From positions 496,001 through 560,000 of the forward strand of contig JAPDOI010000365.1 in the NCBI GenBank assembly GCA_029168955.1: a stretch of 64,000 bases of DNA, given 5' to 3'. Made by a program: the position numbers and the translations under genes. The DNA comes from Aplectana chamaeleonis (lineage: Eukaryota; Nematoda; Chromadorea; Rhabditida; Cosmocercidae). Positions 10,996 through 22,917 of this stretch are shown piece by piece. How positions within the stretch are numbered: the stretch's first letter is position 1; each line of letters opens with the position of its first letter. The notes under the pieces are model-generated. The model made no database searches, was not told the DNA's origin, and saw only the letters and a program-made list of their open reading frames with translations.

Positions 10996-13164
10996 CCATG
11001 TGCCACATGCGACAGAGATGTCAATTGGAATGGGACCAGCGTCCAATGCCTTGGATGCCAAAGGTGGGTGCACTTCTCTTGTTCGGGTCTCAGTTCTGTG
11101 AAGCATCATAACTCTTCTTTTCGCTGTGTTATATGCTCTTCACCTACCAACTCTGATTCCTCTTCCTCATATCGCCCCCTTTCCATTGTGCATATCAATC
11201 TCAACGGCCTTCGTACCAAACTTTCTGAGCTCTCTCTCTTCGCACGTACTTACCATCCAGACGTGCTCATGGTTCAAGAAACCAAGCTCTCTCCATCACC
11301 TACCCGTCCTCATCCTAACATCCCGGGCTACACTGCCTTTCATGCTCCAAGGTCAGCTCTTGGCGGAGGAGTTTCAACCTTTGTTTTATCTTCTCTTCCC
11401 TTCCACCTCATACCCAACACCCCCACGGATGGTACTCTCGAGTACCTTCCAATCCATCTCCCTCTTAAAACACCTCTTTCTCTCTTCAACATATATATTC
11501 CACCTACTACCTCATGCCCCTCTTTTTACAATCCTATTCCACTTCTCAAGCAGCTTTACGACTGCTCCCTCTCATCCTCAGTTGTCTTCGTGGGCGATTT
11601 TAATGCTCACACCTTTTGCTCGTCACTCGATTCTGACGCTAGAGGAAATGACGTCGAAGAATGGGCAGAGGAGTGTGACTTGGTCATCTTAAACGATGAT
11701 CAGCCCACTCGTCTCCCTACCAACGGCCGATCTTCCAGCCCAGACATTTCTTTTGTCTCGTCCAACCTCTCTAACTCTTGCTCATGGTCCACCACAACCA
11801 CTTTGCCAAGTGACCATGTCCCCATCTTTATCCATATCGATCTCTCCAACTCTCTCGCTCCCTATTCTGGTGTTCGTCAACGTTCTTATCTTAATTTAGG
11901 CCGAGCAGACTGGAACCTGTTCAGTGAAGTTGCGCTTCGCCTGTCGGCAAATTACCCGTGGAATGGCGACGTGCACCAGAAAGAGTGTCATTTATCTGAC
12001 GCGATCCGCAGAGCCATGAAAGCGGCTATTCCTGTCGGCCGCGTTAAGACGTTCTATCCAAATGTCACAAGGGAGATCCTCGATGAGATCAGGACAAGAG
12101 ATGCCAGGAGAGCGGTCGACCACCTGGACCCCGTCGTTGCTGAACTTGACGATGAGATCAAAAAGGATCTAGACAGGCACAAGAAAGAAGAGTGGGAAAA
12201 GTTCGCTGGGCAGTTGGACTTCAAGACGGACAGTGCAGCTACTTGGAAGGTATTACGGAAGCTCTCGGGTAAGAGCTTACCTGCTACCGTTTCCACAATC
12301 GAATTAGAAAACGGTGTATTCAAATCAGGAAAAGAAGCCGCTTATGCGCTCGGGAGAAGTTTTTTCATCACCAGTGCAAAGCGTGGTCCGCAGAATAGAG
12401 TGACTGTACGAAAGCTGTGCCGCCTCCCGCTTATGAGCACGGCCGAAGCGTTCACTATGACGCAAGTTGAAAAAGTTATAAAGGATATGCGGAATTCAAA
12501 AGCGGTCGGTCCAGACGGGATATGTCCTGCTGTCTTGAAGAAGATACCGAATGAAATCCTACCGCTTCTCACTGATTTGATCAATACCTCGTTCAGATCG
12601 TGCACCACCCCACAGAACTGGAAGACAGCTAACGTTGTGCCGCTGCCCAAGCCGGGGAAACCTCAGGCTTCAGTCAAGGGATACAGACCTATTAGCTTGC
12701 TGTCCACGTTCGCGAAGGTAGCCGAAAAACTGATCGTAAATGACTTGGCGGAGCACAATGAGAAGCAAGTGATTCAGCATGGATTCAGAAAGCTGCATTC
12801 CACCACGACAGCTCTGCTGGAAATTACAAGCTTTGCCATCGATGGGTTCAATGTCCAGAAGCTACAGAGAACTGTGGCTGTTGCCTTAGATCTCACCAAG
12901 GCATTCGACACAGTAAACCATGGAGTTCTGTTAAGCAACTTACTCGAATCATCAATACCGCCGTGGCAGAAACGCTGGATATCGGCATTCATCAAGGGCA
13001 GACGAGCCAGAGTTATGTTCCAGAACCATGTCTCCAATAGTATTCCTATTGCAGCTGGAGTTCCGCAGGGCGGCGTTTTATCGCCTGCCCTCTTCAGTCT
13101 GTACCTCGAAGACATGCCCGCTCCCCCCAGGATATCAAGGTGGTCGTCTATGCCGACGATATGA
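10996..13164 (+). pseudogene. LINE polyprotein: PHD-like finger, APE endonuclease, RT domains A-B
   Basis: Directly after the stop, codons 10,996-11,150 give C-x2-C-x12-C-x2-C-x4-H-x2-C-x14-C-x2-C, a PHD-like finger with WVH at its core. The endonuclease follows with HINLNGLRTK, QETKL, GDFNAH, SSPDISFV and PSDH, all catalytic signatures of the APE family. Reverse transcriptase shows VGPDGICPAVLK, YRPISLL, HGFRK, domain A ALDLTKAFDTVNH and domain B GVPQGGVLSPALFSLYL. The frame breaks in a C run near 13,121 and the YADD box continues in the next frame. The encoded enzyme would nick target DNA and prime reverse transcription there. Confidence 0.92.
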
Positions 13165-13781
13165 CAATAATGTGTCGGGATCGGGATATACATGTGGCCG
13201 CCTCCAAGACCAATGAGTACCTGGTCACACTGAAAAGCTTTTTCGACCGCAAAATGCTAAAGATCTCTGCATCCAAATCGACGGTATCCGTACTCACAAC
13301 GGATCCTTCGGAGCACAGCGCTCACCCGCATGTCGAGTGGGACGGAGATCGATTACCTGCTGCTCGCTTTCCCAAATTGCTCGGTCTGGTGCTCGATCCA
13401 TCGCTCAAGTTTCATAAGAACACCGAGCAGAAGCAGGCCGTCGTCAAAGCCAAGCTTAATGTGCTCAGAGCCCTGGGCGCTACATCATGGGGCAGTAGCA
13501 AAGAAACCATTATTACGACGTATAAGGCGATACTCCAGCCTGCACTAGAATACTGCGCGCCAGTTTGGCAGCATCTGGTTTCGGAATCCTCTAGGTCTAA
13601 ACTGCAACGCCTAGAGAATGCGGCTCTTGGAATAGCCGCCGGTTGTGCAACAAGCTCCCCAGTCGAGCATTTGCATGCGGAGACACGATTATTACCAGTA
13701 AAGAACACTGTCAGCTCCAGGCCCAACTATTTTTCATCAACATTGTCAAACAACCAAATCACCCCTCTTGGAGAGTGCTAA
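13140..13781 (+). pseudogene. LINE reverse transcriptase, YADD box and thumb, shifted frame
   Basis: This continues the LINE in another frame. It starts VVYADDMTIM, the catalytic RT domain C, and runs through FPKLLGLVLDPSLKF and LQPALEYCAPVWQ, typical of LINE RT thumb regions. After LLPVK, near 13,700, a one-base indel moves the coding frame to the one ending at 14,218. Confidence 0.9.
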
Positions 13782-14218
13782 ACCCCGTCAGAGAAAGAAA
13801 GATCAGAAAGCCATTCGCCGATGCTCCAAGCAAAGTCAATCTACAAAGATGGCACGATTCACAGCAAGAACGACTCCGTCTGTTGCGCGAAGAGCGCCCA
13901 CAGTTCGTACGGTGTCATTTGGAAAAGGCGGCGGTAAATCCCATCCTGGGAGTGGTGCCGCCCCGGGTCTGCACATCCGAGTCTCAACTCGGAAGGAGGG
14001 CCAGATGCACCCTGGCATCGCTGCGCTGTGGTCACTCTACTATGCTTATGGCATATGTTAGCAAGATTGACAGCACCGAATCGGACGTTTGCCCAGAATG
14101 TGGATGCCACGGCCACGATACGGCACATTTGTTTGATTGTCCGGAAAGACCAACCACGCTGACCACAATGGACCTATGGACGAATCCATTATTGGTCGCC
14201 CAGTTCCTCAACCTATGA
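13700..14218 (+). pseudogene. LINE C-terminus with zinc-knuckle
   Basis: After the second frameshift the frame continues EHCQLQAQLFFINIV, then LRCGHSTMLMAYVSKID and CPECGCHGHDTAHLFDCP, a C-x2-C...H...C knuckle found at the end of many Jockey/CR1-like LINE proteins. It stops at 14,216-14,218, about 25 bp before the AAG-rich tail. Confidence 0.85.
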
Positions 14219-14260
14219 CAGTACCCTCGACGTGGCTGCAAAGAAGAAGAAGAAGAGGAG

Positions 14261-14619
14261 GGGACGTTTCGGGGACTCCGGAACGCTTGTTTGCAGCCGT
14301 TCTTGTGCTAATACTGCTTTCGACACTGGGAGCAGAGGATTCTCTTTCTCAGACGTTCGCCGTTGTCCACAGGACACGGATGAGATGTCACCTCACGCAA
14401 TGCTCTCTGTAGACATCCGAAAAGGGCAGAGATCGCCCCTCGAGAACTGCCCGTCGCCCCCCTCCATGGTGCCGTAGACAACCTATCCGCGGAAACGCTT
14501 TTGCTGTAGACATCCCATCGGAGGAGAGTCTCCATCCCCGATTCCGCGTTCACATCCTATCAACATCCCGTAGACCTGATATTACCATCCCAGTGAAGCA
14601 TCAGCAGCCTTATGACGTC
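14261..14619 (+). other. GC-rich stretch after the LINE, unrecognised
   Basis: Open frames here are not recognised. One frame (RLFAAVLVLILLSTLGAED) faintly resembles the hydrophobic leader of the LINE just upstream, so this may be a 5' fragment of a related LINE. CCGTAGAC and CCCGTCGCCCCC tracts recur at 18,480-18,680, suggesting a shared repeat. Confidence 0.35.
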
Positions 14620-14800
14620 AACAATCGAAATTCGAATACTTCGTAAAAAGCGGTTTCAAATATTATTCGAAATTCGATCATTTCGAAAACAGACTTTCGA
14701 ATAGTATTCGAATTTCAAATATTTCAAAAACAGACTCTCGAATAATATTCGAAATTCGAATATTTTTAAGAGCATACTCGAATTTTTGAAATTCGAATAA
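14620..14800. repeat. TTCGAA/ATTCGAAT-rich degenerate repeat
   Basis: The stretch is built of loosely repeated ATTCGAAATTCGAATA-type words with spacers such as AAACAGACT. The same texture recurs at 16,990-17,240, 17,360-17,640 and 17,850-17,985, and more weakly near 50,400-51,130. It looks like a decayed tandem repeat, not coding sequence. Confidence 0.7.
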
Positions 14801-15118
14801 TCGAAATGCACAATCATCATTTCATTAGAAATTGTTTTTTTTTCTGATCAACCTTTGAAAGCACACTCTATCAAGGCACCATCTTGGCCTATTCACCCAC
14901 GCCTGATTTGGGGTTCTCACACGCTTGGATCGTGTGAAATATTGCGTCACCGTACAAGGCTCCATCGGTGGGATAGGCTGGCTTGAACGGCCAGCCAGCC
15001 ATTGGTTTCGCTCAGGCCTTGTGAATTTACGAGGAATTTAAAAACTTACGATTTACGATTTACGAAATTACAAAATTCAGTCACGCGCAGCCCTGCGCGA
15101 CGCGGCATGATCGATATT
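14801..15118. other. Intronic sequence, nothing recognised
   Basis: No gene or known repeat is recognised. The short palindrome GGCTGGCTTGAACGGCCAGCC lies near 14,978, with a TTACGATTTACGA duplication near 15,046-15,065. Confidence 0.4.
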
Positions 15119-15312
15119 AGGGGTCGTTTATACTTCTGCCGCCATTTGGCGCGGAGAGGCACATTTCTGTAGGGCGTCGTTTATACTTTCGCCGCTCAGC
15201 AGCGCGGCGAGGTGTAATGCTATATTATCAATCGTGTCGCGCCGCGTGATCAATACTACGGTAATGCACTTGGCCGCGCCGCTTGGCGGTGTGAGTATAA
15301 ACGTCGCATAAG
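15119..15312. mobile_element. Small MITE-like palindromic element
   Basis: GTCGTTTATACT occurs at the left end and again inside (about 15,178), and its inverse AGTATAAACG closes the right end near 15,294-15,303. The interior is GC-rich (GCCGCC, GCGCGG). The layout fits a short terminal-inverted-repeat element of unknown superfamily. Confidence 0.4.
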
Positions 15313-15651
15313 GTCAATGTTACACATTGTCGCTGCTATGAGCGACAGTCATGACATTTAGCACAAATACGGGACCAGCATCGGAGCAATCGCACTGGCC
15401 GTCGTAGGAACAGTTGTCGCGTGTCCGTCGCAGCGACGTGTCGTGGATGGCTGACATACTGCGAATGTGCCTATTCCTGTCGTTGCCACTGTCGCTGTCG
15501 CTGTGCAGCGCACTGCGACAGCGACAGATTTAAAGGGCGGGAGACTATCGCTGTCGCTGTGCAGAGCGACGCGACCTCGTGTCGCAAAACTATACCATTG
15601 GCCTGAAGCCCTTTTCATACCTTTGCTGCCGCGTCAACTACCCTTCCTTAC
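15313..15651. repeat. CTGTCG/CGACAG-rich stretch
   Basis: The stretch holds clustered CTGTCGCTGTCGCTGTG and its inverse TGCGACAGCGACAG around 15,477-15,570, which could form hairpins. No gene is supported. Confidence 0.45.
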
Positions 15652-15655
15652 TTAA

Positions 15656-16139
15656 AGGCAGTGTTCACGATAATCTTCAAGTTTGAGATTATTCGCTTTA
15701 TTGAATAAGGGGCCCCCGGGTAGAACTAAAATGACGTAGAAATTGAGAAAAACGCACCAGAAGTACACGAATTCCTTAAGTATCACCCCGCCTCTTAAGT
15801 ATCACAGGAACTGTTCGTTGTGACAATGAAATCTTTTGTGGACCCGTCCTTGGCAATTCTCTACTCTCTATTGCTCCGTTCTTTCCTTAGGGCCCTAACT
15901 AATCCTGCTTTGCATTGAACATTCTTCTATTTTCGATTGACTCAATTTTCCACCGGTGACAACCACCATGAACATGTCCATCCAACCGGACAACTAGTCC
16001 ATGTTATAGAGTAATGTCACTGAAATACGACGTTTTAATGCGTTTCTCGCCGTTTCTTCGTAATTTTGGTTACACTTGGAGGCCAACGCATTGTTTTATG
16101 TGAAAAACTTAGGGACGAAATTCATTGTGAGCACTGCCT
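15656..16139. mobile_element. TTAA-bounded MITE, copy A
   Basis: TTAA at 15,652-15,655 is followed by AGGCAGTGTTCACGATAA. The right end reads GTGAGCACTGCCT followed by TTAA at 16,140-16,143. The 484-bp element has no transposase frame. Its relatives in this window are listed at 37,174, 37,916, 38,798, 40,580 and 46,140. Confidence 0.85.
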
Positions 16140-16143
16140 TTAA

Positions 16144-16985
16144 GAAAAATGACAAAACGTGGCGGTGGCGGAGAAAACGTTCTCGATCGTTATTACCGCT
16201 ATTGCTGCGTTCGCCGCGCTTTACTGTTTCGTTACCAGTTCCGATCGCAAATTGATTTCGACAGCATTCTAATGTGGAAAGAAGCTAGTTGCCAACTTCC
16301 GGCTAATTTTTCAGTAATCCAATACACTGGCTCCATTGTAGCTCAAAAGCGGCATTTTCCGCGACTGCGAAAGGGCGTAGGGGTTTCAAGCTCGTGTGTT
16401 CAGCTCTGTCTCCCACCTGAAGTCGTGCAAGCTCGGCGGCAGCAAATCTGCCTAAGCCGCGCCGCGCCGTAGTAGTAGTAGTAGGTCTTGAGAGCGGCGC
16501 TAGGGTCTTGGGGCTTGGATGCGTTAAGGCGCTTCCCCGGAAAGGTATAGTGGTGGTCAAGTCTCGCCTGAAGCCAAGCGTCTTGTGCTAGACGCGCGTG
16601 ACGCGCTTGCGGAGACTATGAATACTCCAGCGGCGGCGCTATGGCGGAGCGGATTAGAATGGGTCCTAATTTTGCCGAGCAAGCAAAATCTGTACATGCG
16701 ATCACTATCATAGTAGCAGCGGATAGCACTAAAAATAATTATTATTAAACGGAATGAAATTGGAGACGGATTAATAGTGAAAGTGACGAAAAAGTTACGG
16801 CCGCCTCTGCCATGGCGCAGCGGGCGTCACGCGCGTGTCGCGCGGGCAAGTCGTCAGACCATTAATACATCAACGCCACGCTCGCGCGTGCCGCGTGCCT
16901 AACATTGTGGTAGGCTGATGAATATTTTTACAAAGTGATAGTCACAGCAAATGACAGCTCAAAACTATTTTTTTGAAATCGCACT
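16144..16985. other. Intronic sequence, nothing recognised
   Basis: Contains a short TAG repeat near 16,470-16,484 and GC-rich CGCGCGTGACGCG-type words that suggest unclassified repeats. No frame here resembles a known protein. Confidence 0.4.
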
Positions 16986-17985
16986 ATCATTCGTGAATTC
17001 GAGAAAATTTATCTGAAAAATAGAAATATTTATTCGAAAATTCGAAAAAATTATTCGAGAATTCGAAAATTTTGATTTTCGAATTTACTCGAAAATTCAA
17101 AATTCGAAAAATCAGTTTTTAGAATATAATCGAAAATCCGAAATTTGAAAATACCATTTTCGAGTTTATTCGAAAATTTGAAAATCGAAAAATCTGATTT
17201 CCGAATATATTCGAAAATTCAAAATTCGAAAAATTTTACAGTTTCGCTCAAGTATAGTAGTTATATACTACTTGATGGGAAAGTCATTTTAGCGTAGTCC
17301 GGAATGAGCAAAATGGAGTACATTGCGAGGATGCCCTCGCTATTATGATTTGACATTTTCAATTTTTTTTCGAATACTCGACCTTTCGAATGATTCAAAA
17401 TTTGAGTTTTTCAAATAGTTCGAAAATTTGAGCTCTTCGAATATTCGACTTTTCGAATATTCGGTTATCGAATCATTCGGAAATCGGCGCTTTTCCAATA
17501 GTCGGTTCTCGAATAATTCGGGGATTCGCAATTTTCGAATATTTGGTTTTTCGAATCATTCGGAAATTGACACCTCTCGAATATTCGACTTTTCGAAGTC
17601 GAATTTTCCAGTCGAATGAATATTCGAATCATTCGATTCGGTCAGAGTATACTCGCTACTAGTAGTTAAAGCTGTGAGTGACTCTGGCCTAATCGCAGAT
17701 CATAAAACCTTTCTATTCTATCTACCTTTTTTTTCTATTCTACCTTAGATCATAAATCTCAGAAAGGTAGGTGGACCATCAAGACTAGAATGTTTCTTCG
17801 TGTCCAAATTTTTTCCAGGTTGGCTATTTGGTACACATCGGACCGAACTGTTATTTTCGAACATTTTTAGAATGCTTTTTGGAATTTCGAATCGTTCAAA
17901 ATTCGAGATTTTGGTTTTCAAATATTATTCGAATATTTCGAAAACGGATTTCCGAATGATATTCGAAATTCGAATACTCCGTAAA
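16986..17985. repeat. TTCGAA-rich repeat tracts
   Basis: ATTCGAAAATTCGAAAAAT-type words fill 16,990-17,240 and 17,360-17,640, and recur at 17,850-17,985. They match the tract at 14,620-14,800. Small open frames inside (for example 17,343-17,619) are by-products of the repeat. Confidence 0.65.
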
Positions 17986-19290
17986 AAACTATGTAACTAC
18001 GCTAATTTTTTTTAAATTTACATTTTTTCTTCTAGCTACATTTACCTCTCCTCGCGTATTGACAACATGAGTGGGAATCAGGGTAAATAAACACCACCGA
18101 ATGATCAGAGATTCCTCTCAAACATTTTAAAACGACGACGCAAATGACACACATAAACGCACGGATAAAACCGAAATCTGCCTACGAAGGCGGTTGCTGA
18201 AAGCTCCGTAAACCACGGAGTCCTTCGGGTCCACCACGGGGAACTCCGCGAGGTCCACCTCTCGGCAGGACACCAACACCCCTTCCACGGAAAGACGTTG
18301 TTGAAAAACGAATCGCAGATCTCACATAATCAAAAAATAAGAAGAATTATTATAGAAGTCTACAGCATCATTAAAAAAAACGAATTGCGAATGTAACATA
18401 ACCAAAAATGAGAACTCGGACGGCACAGTCTTCGTGATACATCGATTGATGGACGCTACCAACACCCCTCCTCGCGAATGTTCTGTAGAACAGCCCATCG
18501 ACCTACACCGCCGTAGACATCCCGAATCGACGTCCTGTGGACAACAACTCGGTCTAGGTCGATTGCTGAACGATAGGCTGTTTAACAGCCCGTCGCCCCC
18601 TGCTCAACAGCACACCGGGTCGGCCCCGCGTAGAGCTGCCTGTTCGCCAGCGGTGACTCGTTCTGGGCGGATCGACGTCCTGTAGAGAACGGCGAACGTC
18701 TGAGTTACCCATCATTTTGCAGTGGAAAATCACCGTTAATTCTCACTGTAAAGGTCCCCTCTAAAGAAATTTCGATTAGAAGCTTCACGATTTCTTAACT
18801 ATGAATGCTCTCGGCTATGTTTTCATACTTCAAATCCTGTTCAACCCATGCATTTGAATGAAACCGCATCCTGTGAAGTTGTTGGTTACGATGAAAGTAA
18901 TCGATCACATAATAGTTGTTTTCTGTTTTCAGCAATCAGTGAGACCTCATCGAATTCATTCGTTGGTATTCGAGGTGGATTCCAGCAGTAATTCAATGAA
19001 ATACACAAAATATCTGGTTATGAGTACCATGTTTTACAAAGGAAAATATTGCGCAGTACACCATTGCGATGATTTTCACATGTGCACTTCTATCATCAAA
19101 GATGATTCTAGTTTCGGCTAACTTTTTTTTTCATGGAAAAATGAGAAAATTCATTATTCTGTTGCTAAAAAGTTTTCGAAAATAGTATTGGCATTTCTCA
19201 TCTTTTCTCATGCATTATATTCTGTGAAAAACAATGTTGAGATACTTGTACTATGTACGTACTGGTGCTTGTTAATAAGTGAAAATGCTA
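17986..19290. other. Intronic sequence, nothing recognised
   Basis: No exon or family match. The CGTAGACATCCCGAATCGACG and CCGTCGCCCCCTGC words at 18,500-18,690 echo 14,400-14,580, suggesting a shared old repeat. Confidence 0.4.
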
Positions 19291-20011
19291 TTAGGTTGAT
19301 GCAAAAGTTTCCGGACTTTCACGACTTTAAATTTAAAAAAATATTTATTTCGGAAGCAAACAAGGCTCACCCAACAAAATAATATCCATAACATTCAAGG
19401 ATCCTTTGCCACCGATTGGGCAGATCATGAATTCCCGAAGCGTAGAACTCTGGCTGTTTCGAGTCGAAGTATTCTTCTAAGGCCATTTTGACTTCGTCAT
19501 CGTTAGTGAACTGTTTTCCATCCAGGAAGTGCTGCATCAAGCGGAACAGATGGTAGTCGGAAGGGGCAAGATCTGGGCTGTATGGAGGGTGAGGAAGAAC
19601 TTCCCAGCCGAGGTCCAGCAGTTTCTGTCGGGTTATCCGAGATACGTGTGGCCGAGCATTTTCGTGAAGAAGGCGAACAGAATCTGCTGGACCTGAGCTG
19701 TGAAGTTCTTCCTCACCCTTCATATAGCCCAGATCTTGCCCCTTCCGAATAGCATCTGTTCCGTTCGATGCAGCGCTTCCTGGATGGAAAACAGTTCACT
19801 AACGATGACGAAGTCAAAATGGCCTTAGAAGAATACTTCGACTCGAAACAGCCAGAGTTCTACGCGTCGGGAAATCATGATCAGCCCAATCGTTGGCGAA
19901 GGATCCTTGAATGTGATGGAAATTATTTTGTTGGGTGAGCCTTGTTCGCTCTTGAAATAAATGTTTTCTATTCAATGTCTTACAAGTCCGGAAACTTTTG
20001 CATCAACCTAA
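19291..20011. mobile_element. Foldback mariner deletion derivative
   Basis: The 721-bp element has matching ends TTAGGTTGATGCAAAAGTTT (28 bp identical in inverse) and is flanked by TA at 19,289-19,290 and 20,012-20,013. Both halves carry the same 3' part of a mariner transposase gene in opposite orientation: 19,367-19,723 on minus and about 19,700-19,938 on plus, each ending in a YFVG C-terminus. The HENARPHVS catalytic segment survives only in the minus half. The 5' half of the gene is gone. This mariner differs from the copies at 8,021 and 29,121 in its ends. Confidence 0.92.
19367..19723 (-). pseudogene. Mariner transposase C-terminal fragment
   Basis: The frame includes [11 protein letters not shown] (second catalytic Asp position is Glu-Asn here), [23 protein letters not shown] (third catalytic Asp) and ends ECYGYYFVG. 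It is the 3' third of a mariner transposase; the first catalytic region is absent. A mirror copy runs on the plus strand in the right half of the element. Confidence 0.88.
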
Positions 20012-20432
20012 TATTGCTAATTTTGAGCAATCGTCTTGTTCATTAGGTTCATACGTTTCAAGCAGAATAAGCCATCACTAATAATGTTGATCAAAAAATG
20101 TGTTAGATTCCTGAAGATTTGGGATCAGGGGTGTGCGGCAAAGGAATTTGAAATTTCGGCAAACGGCAACGGCAACGGCAAACCCCAAAAATGACCGGCA
20201 AACGGCAAAACGGCAAAATCTGTTTTGTGCTATAATACACCAACATTTGTTTAGTGATGTGGTATTCCATGCAATATCTGCCAGTTACTATGTGAAAGGC
20301 GTTACACTAGCCTTCACAGGAAGGAAAAATCTCATATATCGAAGCTACTTAAAAGCCTCAGGCGATCAGAAAACGCCCGTGGTCCTGTTCTGTATGTGAT
20401 CTGTGCAGGAGTCCCTCACAAGTTCAAAAAGG

Positions 20433-20635
<203 letters not shown>

Positions 20636-21281
20636 CACAAGTTTACACTCATGTGAAAGAAAAAAGAAAAAAATGAGACAAAAAAAAACAACCTCAAACG
20701 AAGTAGTCAAAGATGTAAACATTGTAACCAACTGGAACGAACAATAGTCAAAAGAGAAGAGCAGCTTCAGCCAATCCCTCGCGGGAGATAATTCTGTTGA
20801 TTTCCTCACCCCTAATCAAAGTTTCCGTAAAAATCAGTGCTAGAGATACAAATTTGGGCGTCTTTTTGAGCAGTGCAAAGTGTGATTGACCCGCAAGGGA
20901 TTGACATACTCTGAAAGGTCAGCGCGACCCAGCCTAGTCGATCCGGGGGCGGGTAGCAAACTCGAGATTTTATTTCGCTTACTTCAAACTGCGGTTGAAT
21001 GGTTTCACTCGTGAGGCTACAGGAGTGGACTGAGACTAGTCTAGCTGGGTGCTCACGATAAAAGCAGCTTTTGAATTAACACCGGAAATCAAGAGCTCCG
21101 AGGGGCACGTTGATCGAACACACAGAAAGAGAGGCATCTAGTGAGAGTTTGACGGGTACGACGCGCGCGACGGAAAGCCGCTGCGCTCACGTCTGGAGCG
21201 TCCGCGTACAGTGCGTTTAGTCAGCCGTACTGCTCTTGGGCGCTTGCCTTTCTGTGTATTCGGCCTACAAGCCGGCACGAG

Positions 21282-21486
21282 GCCCATTACAACAACAATG
21301 TCGGCTAAAAGCGAGCAATAGATTGCTCTACAAGGTCCCAAACTTGAATGTGGTGTGCTCGCCCCACCCACTTCCCCTGTCGCTACCGAGAAAGTAGGTG
21401 GGGGGGGCACACCATGTTCAACTTTCGGGCCGTATATTGCTAGTGGGTGCTCGTTTTCAGACGGTTTTCGACATTGTTGTTGCAAT
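21282..21486. repeat. Imperfect hairpin inside the hAT element
   Basis: ACAACAACAATGTCG near 21,290 and its inverse near 21,470, and CCCAAACTTGAATGTGGTGTG at 21,338 with its inverse near 21,410, define nested stems around a short loop. The 115-codon minus frame over this region is not recognised and is probably not a gene. Confidence 0.6.
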
Positions 21487-22616
21487 GAACCTTGGATCTT
21501 TCGGTTTCTGGTGAAAAGTTAAATGCGGTTCCAATAGTTGCCTTATTTTAGGATTTTTCATTTTTTCTTCTTTACACCATTTCTGAACAAACTTAGCTCT
21601 GAGTCAACCCTTCGTTTCAGCTTATGATCTCGAAATCGGAAATATGATTGAACACCGCCTTTGATGACCGCTGTGAACATTTTTCAATTATAAAAAAGCT
21701 GGACAAAGCATTTGCAGAATTGATCAATTTCCTGCCACAATTACGTACTATTAACATCAGCCCATCAACCGACGACAAGCAGGCTGATCTACACGAGTTC
21801 TCAACGGGTTCATATGTCTGAAAAGGCTGCTTTTAGGCTACAACTTTGATACCACTTGGTTTTGAAATCGTGGAGCTTGCAGGAATCGATATGCTCTCGG
21901 GAAAGAGGTTTTCTTTGCAATTTTGGCATTTCTAAGGGTCCGAGAATTTGATGGTTGAGAAAAGACATTCGGAGGCTCCCAAACAACTTAGAACTTGAAC
22001 GAGCTTCTCTGATTACCTCGTCAGGTTTTTGCCATCAATTTATTTTCATTCATTGTGACGTGGGCGAGAACTAAAGAAAGTGAAAGAGAATTGCTTGTCT
22101 CAATAATACTACATATTAAAGGCAGGATTCGATCTGTTGGAGAAAAAATTGACTCTAATTTGGGGTTTGTTTGTCATAGTACGGAGCATCAGGCATTCTC
22201 TTCTAGTTCTGGAGGATGTGAGACTAAAAAATTTGCTTGAAAATACGGGCGTTTTACCGCTTAGGATTTTAAAGGCCATGACCAAGTCAAACTTACATAG
22301 CTCTTCTTCAGAGAAAAGTCAGAAGACCTAGTCAAATTCTTCTGTCATTTACCCATTTAATGGGAACAGTCACACATTACATGAGCTAGAACTAGTAGCT
22401 GAAACTAGTTAAAATAATTATTTGTAGCAGCTTCGAATCGCTGACCAATACAGAAACGATGGTGAGGGCAAATCTTGTAGTTTTGAAGCACTTTTGCCGA
22501 AAATTTGCCGTTTTAAACGTAAATTTCGGCAAACGGCAACGGCAACTGCAAACCCCAAAAATAGCCGGCAAACGGCAATCGGCAAACGGCAATTGCCGCA
22601 CACCCCTGTTTGGGAT

Positions 22617-22917
22617 GCTTCTCCACATCTTTCTTGCGAAGTGTCTCGCAAATTTGACTGTAACTCTCACTTTCTCATAATCTGCTAGAATATCCTGTGT
22701 TGCCCAAGGATTTTTTCGTAAATCGTCAGAATTGGGTTACAGGGATCCAACCCTGTCCTTATCTGCAAAGGGACCATGGCCCTGCTGTTTGCAGGCCGCA
22801 GGTCCCACTTCAGACCGGGCCCCGCAGTCTGTAGTAGGGTAGAACTCCACAGCAGGCCCCAGGCCAAAGTCTAACTATATACGGAGAATAGTGTAATTGA
22901 CAATCACCAACCAGAAA
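22617..22917. other. Intronic sequence, nothing recognised
   Basis: Contains short palindromic words (GGACCATGGCCC, CTGCTGTTTGCAGG), but no gene or clear element boundary. Confidence 0.4.

Larger units (their letters stand above)
10735..14260 (+). mobile_element. Non-LTR retrotransposon (LINE) with 2A-like, PHD-like, endonuclease and RT parts
   Basis: One sense-oriented LINE lies in receptor intron 2. Reading order is a hydrophobic leader with a degenerate 2A-like motif, a C4HC3 (PHD-like) zinc finger, an APE-type endonuclease, reverse transcriptase, and a C-terminal zinc-knuckle. The 3' end reaches an AAGAAGAAGAAG tract at about 14,240-14,258. An in-frame stop (10,993-10,995) and two single-base frameshifts (near 13,121-13,126 in a C run, and near 13,700) show it is a dead but fairly young copy. 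The clade is probably within the CR1/Jockey/L2 assemblage, judged by the endonuclease and the C-terminal knuckle; I cannot place it further. The true 5' end is not defined. Confidence 0.9.
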
